Below, one piece after another: positions 1 through 8,664 of a DNA stretch of 21,212 nucleotides. Each line of letters opens with the position of its first letter. The stretch's first letter is position 1. The stretch covers positions 1 to 21,212 of the forward strand of contig JAJJLU010003995.1 in NCBI GenBank assembly GCA_023807065.1, in the 5' to 3' direction. The stretch is from Isotricha intestinalis. Lineage: Eukaryota; Ciliophora; Litostomatea; Vestibuliferida; Isotrichidae. Made by a program: the position numbers and the translations under genes. Under the pieces are notes generated by a model. It made no database searches. It was not told the DNA's origin and was given only the letters and a program-made list of their open reading frames with translations.

Positions 1-49
1 AAAAATTAAATTGTAAATAAATGCAAAAAAATAATTGAATAACTTTTAA

Positions 50-1008
50 TTATTTAATATATAACATAACATCTTGAAAACCATAACTAGCATCACAAGG
101 ATCTTTATCTAAAGTAGAAACAAAAGTAATAGTAACATCACTTTCATTATGAGGAATAGTAACATCAATAATAAATTAAAATAAGGATCATTATAATCAC
201 CTCCACAAATATTAATTCCATTTTTTTCATTCCCATTTCATCATTTCAATTATCAAACATATGATAAGATGTTTTAACTCTAATTGATTCATGAGAATAT
301 CCTATAAAAAATTTTTTAGAAACTTCTTCTTTACTTAATAAGCAATAACCTCCTAGAAATAAATTTCCATTATTATCATTACATGACATTAATTTTTGAA
401 ATGATCAATCTTTTATATTTTCACTTGAAGAAAAATCATCATATGATATTAATGACCATTGTTTAATTCCATTTACTTTATAACATTCATTTTTTAATAA
501 TAAATTATTTATTTGATTATTAAATATTAAATTTTGAGAATTTTCTTCAATATCTTCTTCAGGTCCATTTATTATTAAATCATCATTTAATTGAATAAAA
601 CCTTTTAAACCAGAAATTTTATTTGTATATACTGTATTTACTTTTAATGTATTTGTTTCTAATTCATTTGTTAAATATTCTCCTTTTATTGTTCCTTTAC
701 CATTTATATTTATTTTATCTGTTATTATTTCTTCTGCATTTACATTTCCTTTTATTATTGTGTCTGAAAAAACTTTAGTTATTTTTTCAATTTTAGTGTC
801 TGATGTTTCTGTTACTTGGGATTGAATAGTTGTTTCTTTTTTTCATTATTATATATATATTTAAATTTTGATAATCCTACTCTATATTTATTATCATTAA
901 ATTTATCTAATATTCAATCATTTGATGAATACCTGGTCTACATGAATTATCTAAATTAAAAATAAATTTAATTAAAAACCATATTAAAACCCAGAATATT
1001 TTCCCCAT
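50..1008 (-). pseudogene. Decayed secreted/surface protein gene with a C-terminal ciliate-type extracellular domain
   Basis: Read on the minus strand, the frame opens at 1008 with a hydrophobic signal-like segment (MGKIFWVLIWFLIKFIF) followed by a Cys-containing stretch. A 26-base GT...AG segment at 932-907 can be removed as an intron, and this restores the frame. The frame then slips in the A-run near 837-843. It continues for about 190 codons to a C-terminal domain with the blocks LGGYCLLSK, HESIRVKTSYHMFDN, NICGGDYNDPYF, and IDVTIPHNES...STLDKDPCDASYGFQDVMLYI, ending at TAA 52-50. I associate these blocks (a Gly-Gly-Tyr turn, an SWDNE-like motif, DxCD near the end) with large families of extracellular ciliate proteins. 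Two TGA codons (407-405 and 248-246) sit where that family has Trp. Two further frame slips are needed near 205-235 and 150-180. I call it a pseudogene; sequencing error plus UGA-as-Trp is the alternative. The molecular function is unknown. Confidence 0.6.
907..932 (-). other. Possible 26-base intron in the decayed surface-protein gene
   Basis: On the minus strand this segment starts GTATTC and ends ATATTAG. Removing it joins the signal-peptide exon (ending ...SCRP) to the downstream frame (DKFNDNKYRVG) without a stop. Unspliced, the first frame ends at TAG inside the segment. This is the only convincing GT-AG intron I can point to in the window. The host gene is broken, so splicing is inferred from frame restoration alone. 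Confidence 0.4.
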
Positions 1009-1408
1009 AATATATGACTTTAAATATTTGATTTATGATAAATGATAATTTTTTTACATTGATATTTCATTTCTTTCTTCTTTTTTTTTTGATTTATTTT
1101 TTTAACTTCTTCTATTTTTTATATATCATTAACTGTTTTTTCAACAAGTTTCTACTCACATTAATTTACAATATTGTTTTAAGATGAAAGTTTGATTTTT
1201 CTGAGAATTTTATTTTTTATTTTTTCTTTTCATATTATTATTATACTGATTTGTTATTTGGTTTTACAAATCCATTTTTTTATTTTTTTTGATGATTTTA
1301 TAAATCATTATTTGGGGAAATATTAACTTTTTTATCATATTAATGATTTATTGAATAAAAATATTTAATTGTTTATATACAATTTTATTTTTTATAAGAA
1401 ATAAAACA
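1009..1408. promoter_or_regulatory. Divergent intergenic region
   Basis: This 400-base AT-rich spacer separates two genes that point away from each other, so it should hold both promoters. I see T-rich tracts on the left half, A/T-mixed sequence on the right, and an A-rich lead (AAATAAAACA) immediately before the ATG at 1409. No structured RNA, repeat array or recognisable upstream element was found. Confidence 0.3.
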
Positions 1409-3967
1409 ATGAATAAAATAGAATTTATTTTTCAGGGTGATACTTACATCCCTGACAAATTTCCAAATAATTTTAATGATTTCTTAAATTTGTGTTGTAA
1501 AATTCCTGGTTTTGTAGATCCTTCGTTTTTACAGTCTTTCTATATTTTTAATTTTAATGGAACAATGGAATTCAAAAATGAAATAGATTTTAAAAAAATC
1601 AAAAATCAAATATATAAATATCATTCAAAAAAAATATATATATATAGAAAGTATAGTCAATCTTCTATAAATACTCTTGAGAATACAATTTCAGAATTAA
1701 ATGAGAAAATTGAAACTATAGAAGCAGAAAAAAAGAGTTTATATATTCAATATGAAGATTTAAAGAATGAAAATAAAAATTTAAACACACAAATAAATAC
1801 TTTTTTTCTCCAAAAAGACAAAAATGAAAAAGAAATTAAAGAAAATAATATTAAATTATTTGAATATGAACAAAAAATTAAAAATTTAGAAATAAATTTA
1901 CAACAAAAAAATAGTCAAACAAATAAAAATGAAAACAAAAATGAAGATTTAGAAAATAAATTAAGGGAATATGAAAAGAAAATTGAAGATTTAGAAAAAC
2001 AATTAAAAGAAAAAAACAGCCAATCAAATGAATGTAAAAATAAAGATTTAGAAAATACATTAAAGGAAAATGAAAATAATCAAAAAGATATTTTAAATCA
2101 AGCATATGATAAAAATAACATAAATGACTCAAATGTAATAAATGAAAATCAAAATAATATTATAAATCAAAATAAAAATCAAAATTATATTATTAATCAA
2201 TTCAAAGAAATAAATAATTGTTTGAAAATAATACAAAAAAAAATAAATTCAGAGAATCAAAAAGATTTTAATTTTGAAAGAATCATAAATTCTTTAAATG
2301 AAAATTTGATGAAACATAATGAAAAGATAAATTCTCAGTTTGAATCAATAAATAAAAAACAAAATGAAGAATTAAACAATATTACTCAAGAAATTTTAAA
2401 ATTAAAACAAGAAATTTCCCAATCAAATAAAGATAATAAAAATTATGAAACATTAAAAATAGAAAATTTTTCTTTAAAAGAAAAAAATCTAACTTTAAAT
2501 CAAAATCTAGAAAAAATGGAAAATTTTTTAAAAGAAAATGGAAGATTAAATAATGAAATTTCGATATTAAAAGAAAAAAATCAAACTTTAAGCCAAAATC
2601 TTGAAAAAATGGAAAATTTTATAAAAGAAAATGGAAGATTAAATAATGAAATTTCGATATTAAAAGAAAAAAATCAATTATTAAATAAAGAAAATTCACA
2701 ATTCCAAGAAACACAAAAAAAAAAAATTAATCATGAAATTTCATCATTAAAACAAGAACTGAATCAACAAAAATTAAAATTAATAGAAGCAAATAAAAAC
2801 ATTGAAGATTTAAATGGAAAATATAATAATGAAATTAAAAAAAATAAATTATTGAATAATGAAATTTCACAAATGAAAGAAGAATCAGAATATTATAAAA
2901 ATAAATCCAATAAATCAGAAGAAGATGTAAAATTAATTAACAATTTAAAAAAGCAAATACAACAATTACAAAATGATATGAAAAGATTAGAAATGTCAAA
3001 AGATGAACAAATTAAATATGAAAAAAGTGAGAAAGAATCAATAAAACAAAAATATGAAACATTAAAACAAAAAATGGAGAATTCAAATATGGATGTATTG
3101 AATATTAATAATGAGTGTGTAAATAATACAATTCATAAAGAGATTAAATGTAATATGTGTTCAAAAAATATAATAACTGAAAATAGATATAAATGTTCTG
3201 AATGCCCTGATTTTAATTTATGTAAAAAATGTTTTGTAAATAACGAAAAGAAAAATATACATAATCATAAGTTTATTATAATGAAAGATGATGAAAAAAT
3301 TTCAAATAACAAAGAAACAACAAGAGGAGATGAATTTCCAAGTTTTTTAAATGATTCTAATATTACTGAACCTAATTATTTATATGGAACAAAAAATGAT
3401 GATTGTTATGATGAAATAACAAAAAAAATAGATTTTGATAATGAAGAATCAGAAATAGATATTCAAAATGAATCAATGATTTATAATCATGCAGAAGATT
3501 CCAAATATGAATATCAAGTAAATCAAAAAGAATATATAAAAAATTTTAAACAAGGAACAATTACAAAAATTACTATAGGTATTTCGATTAAAAATATAGG
3601 TATAAATCAATGGAGTGATGATACAAAATTATGTTGTGACAAACAATCAGATTTAAGGTGTCCTGAAATTAAAATAAAACCTTTAAAACAAAATGAATCT
3701 GATTATGTTTCTTGTGTGTTTGAAGGATTAGAACAAATTGGATTTGGAAAATATATAGTTTATTTAAATTTTATTGTTGATGAACTAATTTATGGAGGCC
3801 CTATAAAAATCACTTTAATATGTGAAGAAGATATAGAACTTACTAAAGTAAATGAATTTAGAAAAGAATATGATATACCAAAAGAATATGATAATCAAAC
3901 ATTAAAACAATTATTAAGAAAAAATTATTGGGATTTTGCACAAGCCTTTGTTGAAATGTTTAATTAA
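1409..3967 (+). CDS. NBR1/p62-like selective autophagy receptor
   Basis: This 852-residue protein has the domain order of NBR1. Residues 1-82 look like a PB1 fold (KIEFIFQGDTY at the start). A long Lys/Glu/Asn coiled coil covers about 85-570. A ZZ zinc finger lies at 577-622 with the full ligand set: C581, C584, C596, C599, C605, C608, H618 and H620. An FW (four-tryptophan, NBR1-type) domain lies at about 710-810 around IGISIKNIGINQW (W735). The C-terminus (about 812-852) is UBA-like. Family knowledge: such receptors bind ubiquitinated cargo, self-assemble through PB1 or coiled coils, and tether cargo to Atg8 on the phagophore. Between ZZ and FW, the acidic-flanked YDEI (667-670) fits the [WFY]xx[LIV] Atg8-binding pattern; this is inference. 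The coiled coil contains a recent 93-bp tandem duplication. An A-rich lead precedes the ATG. The PB1 assignment is weaker than the ZZ and FW calls. Confidence 0.8.
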   Translation: MNKIEFIFQGDTYIPDKFPNNFNDFLNLCCKIPGFVDPSFLQSFYIFNFNGTMEFKNEIDFKKIKNQIYKYHSKKIYIYRKYSQSSINTLENTISELNEKIETIEAEKKSLYIQYEDLKNENKNLNTQINTFFLQKDKNEKEIKENNIKLFEYEQKIKNLEINLQQKNSQTNKNENKNEDLENKLREYEKKIEDLEKQLKEKNSQSNECKNKDLENTLKENENNQKDILNQAYDKNNINDSNVINENQNNIINQNKNQNYIINQFKEINNCLKIIQKKINSENQKDFNFERIINSLNENLMKHNEKINSQFESINKKQNEELNNITQEILKLKQEISQSNKDNKNYETLKIENFSLKEKNLTLNQNLEKMENFLKENGRLNNEISILKEKNQTLSQNLEKMENFIKENGRLNNEISILKEKNQLLNKENSQFQETQKKKINHEISSLKQELNQQKLKLIEANKNIEDLNGKYNNEIKKNKLLNNEISQMKEESEYYKNKSNKSEEDVKLINNLKKQIQQLQNDMKRLEMSKDEQIKYEKSEKESIKQKYETLKQKMENSNMDVLNINNECVNNTIHKEIKCNMCSKNIITENRYKCSECPDFNLCKKCFVNNEKKNIHNHKFIIMKDDEKISNNKETTRGDEFPSFLNDSNITEPNYLYGTKNDDCYDEITKKIDFDNEESEIDIQNESMIYNHAEDSKYEYQVNQKEYIKNFKQGTITKITIGISIKNIGINQWSDDTKLCCDKQSDLRCPEIKIKPLKQNESDYVSCVFEGLEQIGFGKYIVYLNFIVDELIYGGPIKITLICEEDIELTKVNEFRKEYDIPKEYDNQTLKQLLRKNYWDFAQAFVEMFN
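2474..2659 (+). repeat. Two-copy 93-bp tandem duplication inside the coiled coil
   Basis: The stretch coding LKEKN...LNQNLEKMENFLKENGRLNNEISI is followed at once by a second copy, offset by exactly 93 bases (31 codons); TCGATATTAAAAG occurs at 2561 and 2654. The second half of the unit is almost base-identical between copies, and a third partial start (TTAAAAGAAAAAAATCAA) follows. Thirty-one residues is not a multiple of the heptad, so the duplication shifts the coil phase slightly. Confidence 0.85.
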
Positions 3968-4432
3968 ATTATTAATAATAAAATAAATTATATTTTTATA
4001 ATTTATAAATTCGTAAAAATTAAACCTTTTTGAATAATTTCCTTTTTATTGCTAATTTAATAAAAATTTCAATAAAAAGAAAATTTTTGAAATCAAGAAC
4101 AAAAAATGAACATTTTTATATTTAAAAATAAATAAAATTAATTAAGACCTTAAAAAATAAATTTCTTCTCAAATTAAGACTAAAAGTATTAGAGAAAAAA
4201 TAATTATTAAAAAAATATATATGATAAAAAGTCCTCCATATTAAATAGAAGTAAAATAAAAAATTTTTATTTATATCATTCATACTTTTAAAACTCTAAA
4301 AGATAGATTTTTAAAAAATAAAGATTCTAAATAAAATTTAACCAATATTCATGTCATATTAATATATATTTTATAAATTACTCATTTTGATTTTATTTTT
4401 ATTATATTAAAAAAAAAACAAATAAAAAAAAA
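3968..4432. other. AT-rich intergenic spacer
   Basis: This is a 465-base spacer between two plus-strand genes. I see only A/T tracts, and an A-rich leader (AAAAAAAACAAATAAAAAAAA) directly before the next ATG. No conserved reading frame, hairpin of note or repeat array was found. It presumably holds the 3' end of the NBR1-like gene and the promoter of the UBL-UBA gene. Confidence 0.5.
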
Positions 4433-5026
4433 ATGAAAATCAACATATATCACGAATCAAAAATATATTCAACAAAGATAAAAACACCAGTATCAGTTAG
4501 GGACATAATATTAAATATAAAAGCAAGCCAAAAACTGCCAAATCAGAATTTCTATTTACTAAATTCAAATAAAAATATAATTCCAGAAACAGAATTAATA
4601 TCTCCTAAAGAAGAAGAGAAGATTTATTATTTAGTTCCTCAATTAAATAAATATATAAGTGAAATAAAAGATGAAAAAAAAGAAGAATCAATAGAAGATT
4701 ATATAATGAAAGTAACAGGAGCAAAAACAAAATTAGAAAAAAAGAAAATAGAAAATGAAGATAGATATCAAATATTAAATCAATTACCAATTGGAGGAAA
4801 TTTAGGAAGATTATTAGAAATGATTCAATTTTTAGAAGAAAGAAATAATATTCAAATTAGAACTCATCAATTTAATAATGATAATATTGAAGCTAATGAA
4901 AATTTAGTTAATCAATTAAAGGATATGGGATTCCCTGAAGATAGAGCTAGAGCTGCTTTAATTAGAAGTAGAAATGAACTTAGTGTTGCTACTGATATTT
5001 TACTTGGAGAAGGCGGACAAATTTAA
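4433..5026 (+). CDS. UBL-UBA domain protein, possibly UBAC1/KPC2-like
   Basis: This 197-residue protein begins with a ubiquitin-like fold (about 1-72): MKINIYHESK, a helix around VRDIILNIKASQ, and strands FYLLNSNKNII and KIYYLVP. A charged linker and a helix (LPIGGNLGRLLEMIQFLEER, 118-137) follow. A clear UBA domain at about 156-195 has the MGF loop (DMGFPEDRARAAL, 164-176) and the helix-3 pattern ELSVATDILL. Family knowledge: UBL-UBA proteins link ubiquitinated substrates to the proteasome or, for UBAC1, assist a ubiquitin ligase. The length is short for UBAC1 or RAD23, with only one UBA domain and no STI1-type repeats, so the exact orthology is open. It follows the NBR1-like gene on the same strand with a long spacer. 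The downstream codon mix (GGA, GCT, CTT) becomes slightly richer in G+C over the UBA domain, as expected for a constrained fold. Confidence 0.75.
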   Translation: MKINIYHESKIYSTKIKTPVSVRDIILNIKASQKLPNQNFYLLNSNKNIIPETELISPKEEEKIYYLVPQLNKYISEIKDEKKEESIEDYIMKVTGAKTKLEKKKIENEDRYQILNQLPIGGNLGRLLEMIQFLEERNNIQIRTHQFNNDNIEANENLVNQLKDMGFPEDRARAALIRSRNELSVATDILLGEGGQI

Positions 5027-5562
5027 TTTATTTTTTTTATTTTTTTATTATATTATTGTTTCTTTTTATTTGGGATTTTTTATTATTATTTGAAAAATTA
5101 TTTTTTAAAGTTTTTCCTTTTTATTTTTTTTTCGTTTTTTAAAAAATATATTTTTTTTGTTATTTAGAAAGATTTATAAAATGACTTATTATTTAGAAAG
5201 ACATTAAATTTAAAATAAAAATATAAGTAATTATGATGATGGTAAAACAAAAAATATATTAAATAGGTATTTTAATTGTTAAATTATTAGTTTTGAATAA
5301 TTTAAATATAATTGGATTAATTTATAAATTTAATGTTTTTGATACTTCAAGTCAAGAAAGATCTGAATATTTGAATTATATTATCTAAAATATGACATGA
5401 AGATATAATTATTTATGAAATGATGGAAAATTTAAAAAAAAATTAAAAGAAAATAAATTTTATTCGAATTTAATTTAAAAAAAATGTTGCATAAAGAAAT
5501 TGAATATAAATAAAATATTCATTTATTTGAAAAATATTTAAAAATATTATAAATTATTTATA
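5027..5562. other. Intergenic spacer with a possible small-GTPase fossil
   Basis: This is a 536-base spacer. In one frame 5311-5385 reads GLIYKFNVFDTSSQERSEYLNYII, which resembles the G3/switch II region of Ras-family GTPases (DTAGQER), with Ser replacing the essential Gly. A nearby frame reads DIIIYEMMENLKK, like the following strand and helix. No G1 P-loop or NKxD motif is present, and stops interrupt both sides. It is at best a fossil. The rest is T-rich then A-rich sequence without structure. Confidence 0.25.
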
Positions 5563-7479
5563 ATGAAACAATTAAAAATTCTTAATTTAATAGAAGAAGA
5601 TTTAAATAATACAAGAAATAAAAAATATTCAAATATAACATTATTTAACAGAAGAGAAAAACAAAGAGAATTTTTTTCTTCATTAAAAAATCAAAAAAAA
5701 ACATTTTCAAATTTTTATAAATTTCAAGAATCACTTCCTCATTTGACAAACACGACATTATCTTCAACAAGGAAAAATAATAACACATTTTTTCAAACAG
5801 ATAATTCAAATAAATCTTTTTATTTAACAAGTTATAATATTAATAATAAATATTCAGCAAATATATCATTTTCAAATGAATTAGAAGATAAAAGAAAAAA
5901 ATTTAATTTTGACATAAAACTTCTTTCAAAATTTGAAGATCATGTAAATTCATTAAAACAATATCAAAATAAAACTCAAATTGATATTAAAAATGATACT
6001 TTTTTTATAAAAAAAGAAGGAATTAAAAGTTTTATAAATAAAACAAGAGATTTAAAATTATTAGCTTATACAATAAATGTAAAAAAAGAAAAATCACTTA
6101 AATTAACAGAAACAGATGAACAATATATTGATGAAAAACTTAAATTATTAAATAAAACTAATAAATTATTTTCTGAAAAATTTCAAACTAAATTTGATGC
6201 TTATGTGAAAAATATATTAATTAGAAAAGAAAATGAAAAAGAAATTAAAAATGAATTATTAAAAATAATACTAAGATTAAAAGGAGAAATTTCTAAACTT
6301 GAATCTAAAATACAAAGATATGAAATTGAAAAAAATACAATAATTAAATGGATTTATTTTCAAATTTCAGTTAAAGAAAAAAAATTAATATTACCTATTT
6401 ATTATAAAATATTAATAGAAGAAAATGATAATTCATTTAAAAATAATTATGAATATTTTTCAAGAAGAGGAAGTTTAGCAGAAAATATAATGAAAAATCA
6501 AAAAAAAAATACTAGAAGAATAACTAAAAAATATGCAAGTAAACAAATTTTACCAACTAATTTTAATAGTAATGCTTTAAAAAATTTATCAAATTCTGAA
6601 ATTGAAAGAATTAAAAGTTATAGGAAAAATTTAGTTTTTTCTTCTGTTGAAGATTTTATTGAAATGTTTAAAAAATATGAAGATAATAATATTTATAAAA
6701 TTAATAAATATAATAATTTAAGAAATGAATTAAGAGAATTAATAAAAGAAAAAACTAAAATTCAAAAAAAAAAAGAAGATAAATTAGTTATTCAAAATGA
6801 AATAATAAATGAGAAAATAAATAAATTAGAAAGAATAAAAGAAATAAATAAAACATTAATAAAAGAAAAAACAAAATGTTTATTAGAAAAAGAACAAAAT
6901 TCAAAAATTAATGAATCAAAGAAAAGAACATCATTATATAATATAAAAAATACAAAAATAAAATCAAAATTAAGTGATAATATAAAAAAAATATATCATA
7001 CATGTGAATTACTTAATTTAGAAAAAATATTAGATCCAGAAATTTTTATTAGTAAAAGAATTAAAACAAAAGAAGAAGAATTATTAGATATGCTTAATAA
7101 AATTGAATATGTTATTTGTTATTTAAAACAACAATTTTTAATTTATAGAAATACAAATGGTATTTATTTTACTACTTATAAACTTATTTTAAATAGAATT
7201 GATAAAGAACATAAAATGAAAATTGCAAAAATTACAAAAAATAGAGATATGATAAAATTAAAAAAATTAAAAGAACAACTTGAAAAAAAAAATAAAAAAT
7301 ATTACTTACTTCAATATAGAAAAACTAATAATTATTTAAAATTTGCCAAAAATAAAGGAAAAAAAACATATAATGAAGATGATATTTATAAAGAACCAGT
7401 TTTTGAAGATTTTATTTATGATTTAGAAGAAAAAAAAAGTCATAGTTTAGAATTGAAAAAAAATGAAATTGTAGATTAA
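5563..7479 (+). CDS. Large coiled-coil protein, family not recognised
   Basis: This 638-residue protein is rich in Lys, Glu, Asn and Ile. The first 120 residues are low-complexity and Ser/Thr/Asn-rich, with basic patches. Helical coiled-coil segments follow at about 195-265 and 395-470, and again at about 490-600. A less repetitive block around residues 262-285 (IIKWIYFQISVKEKKLILP) and a second around 360-380 (VFSSVEDFIEMFKKYED) look like conserved helical turns, so this is not a generic rod. The C-terminus is acidic (EPVFEDFIYDLEE). The layout resembles axonemal or basal-body coiled-coil proteins of flagellated protists, but I cannot name a family. No signal peptide or membrane segment is visible. 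The start at 5563 is the first ATG after stops in all frames, and the gene ends in TAA. A structural role in cytoskeleton or cilium is inference only. Confidence 0.7.
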   Translation: MKQLKILNLIEEDLNNTRNKKYSNITLFNRREKQREFFSSLKNQKKTFSNFYKFQESLPHLTNTTLSSTRKNNNTFFQTDNSNKSFYLTSYNINNKYSANISFSNELEDKRKKFNFDIKLLSKFEDHVNSLKQYQNKTQIDIKNDTFFIKKEGIKSFINKTRDLKLLAYTINVKKEKSLKLTETDEQYIDEKLKLLNKTNKLFSEKFQTKFDAYVKNILIRKENEKEIKNELLKIILRLKGEISKLESKIQRYEIEKNTIIKWIYFQISVKEKKLILPIYYKILIEENDNSFKNNYEYFSRRGSLAENIMKNQKKNTRRITKKYASKQILPTNFNSNALKNLSNSEIERIKSYRKNLVFSSVEDFIEMFKKYEDNNIYKINKYNNLRNELRELIKEKTKIQKKKEDKLVIQNEIINEKINKLERIKEINKTLIKEKTKCLLEKEQNSKINESKKRTSLYNIKNTKIKSKLSDNIKKIYHTCELLNLEKILDPEIFISKRIKTKEEELLDMLNKIEYVICYLKQQFLIYRNTNGIYFTTYKLILNRIDKEHKMKIAKITKNRDMIKLKKLKEQLEKKNKKYYLLQYRKTNNYLKFAKNKGKKTYNEDDIYKEPVFEDFIYDLEEKKSHSLELKKNEIVD

Positions 7480-8066
7480 AATTATTTAAATATATAATAT
7501 TATTTCAATATTTATTAAAAATAGTGTTTTAATAAAAATAAGCATTTAAAAAAAAACTTATAAATATTAATAAAGAAAATATAAAAGAATATGAATAATG
7601 ATAAGAAAATTAATTTATTTTTTAAATAGAATAAAATGTTTTAAAAAACTATATTAAAAAAAACTTGAATAAATGAGAAAAGATATGATAACTAAAGAAA
7701 ATATGTGGTGTGGCATATTTTAATATTCAGAATTTCAAAGATATAATTTATTTATATAATAATGAAAACTTAAGAGAGTTAGAAAATATTCTCTTTGAAA
7801 TCTTCGAAAATGATTAAAAAATTATTTTACTCTATTAAGATTGATTTTTATTCTTTTTAAATAATTTTTAATTACATATGAATTATATGATTATTATCAT
7901 TTAAAAAAGCAAAATTAAAATATCAATTAAAAAAAATTTAAAGATATTTATAAGTCAATTTATGAAAAATAAAGATATTGAAATTGAAAATTAGATTTAT
8001 TATTATATTTTAAGAATTTTAATTTTTACAATTCAAAAAAAGATATAATAAATAAAAAACTATATT
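7480..8066. other. Intergenic spacer with one short coding-like stretch
   Basis: This is a 587-base spacer between convergent loci (plus-strand coiled-coil gene, minus-strand ARPC4 remnant). One plus-strand frame, about 7696-7815, reads ICGVAYFNIQNFKDIIYLYN then LRELENILFEIFEND and a TAA. It has coding-like composition but no start and no recognised family. It may be a gene fossil. The remainder is A/T tracts without notable hairpins. Confidence 0.25.
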
Positions 8067-8540
8067 TTATATTTTCAATTGTTTCATAAAATTAGAATTA
8101 ATATTTCTAGCATTTAAGCTATCCATTATTTTTAAAAAATCAGTTACCTCTGAAAAATCTTTAATAAGCCCAATAATAAAATCAATAATTGCTTCTTTTT
8201 TATATTTTTCTAAATGATAATTATCTATCTTTAGCAATTTTTCTAATAATTCTATTTGATTAGCTCTTCTCATTAAATATCTTCCATAAAAATTAAGTAA
8301 AATATTTTCAATATTATTATCCTTTACAACGCTAATATTAATATTAACACTATTAATTGAACAAAGAATTTTCAACTTTTTTTTATCATTTCTTGAAATT
8401 ATCTGTTCATTTAATTAATCTAAATTGCCTTTTACTTCAACTTGAAGAAGATTTCTTTTCTCTTATTTTTCACTTAAAAAATTATGAAGACATAAAGCTT
8501 GATTTAAAGTTTCTCTTAGAATTGAAAAATAGAATGTCAT
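8067..8540 (-). pseudogene. Arp2/3 complex subunit 4 (ARPC4/p20) pseudogene
   Basis: The frame is collinear with ARPC4 over its whole length: YFSILRETLNQALCLHNF at the start, then IISRNDKKK, SINSVNINISVVK, IENILLNFYGRYLMRRA and AIIDFIIGLIKDF, and SLNAR near the end. ARPC4 sits in the core of the seven-subunit Arp2/3 complex, which nucleates branched actin. Two in-frame TAA codons (codon 26 at 8465-8463 and codon 42 at 8417-8415) interrupt the N-terminal third. The loop between the MRRA segment and the IDF helix is about eight residues shorter than usual. Length including the stops is 157 residues against about 168 for the family. The last 100 codons are open, so inactivation looks recent, or the gene is read through. 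A functional copy elsewhere in the genome is likely. An internal ATG at 8375 would lack the N-terminal third and is not a credible start. Confidence 0.75.
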
Positions 8541-8664
8541 TTTAATCAAATTATTAATTTTAATGTATTATTTATTGATTTCTTAATGATTATTATTTAT
8601 AGAATAAAAATAAATCTACATTATTATTATTTATAAAATTCAAAAAGATTAATTCTCAAAATTT

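Noticed and set aside
1878..2132. Minus-strand open frame opposite the NBR1-like coiled coil
   Set aside because: It is the antisense of a Lys/Glu/Asn-rich coil and so reads as Phe/Leu/Tyr. It has no independent start context or family.
8067..8375. A separate 102-residue gene starting at the internal ATG
   Set aside because: Conservation with ARPC4 continues upstream to 8540, so the short frame is the tail of the broken gene.
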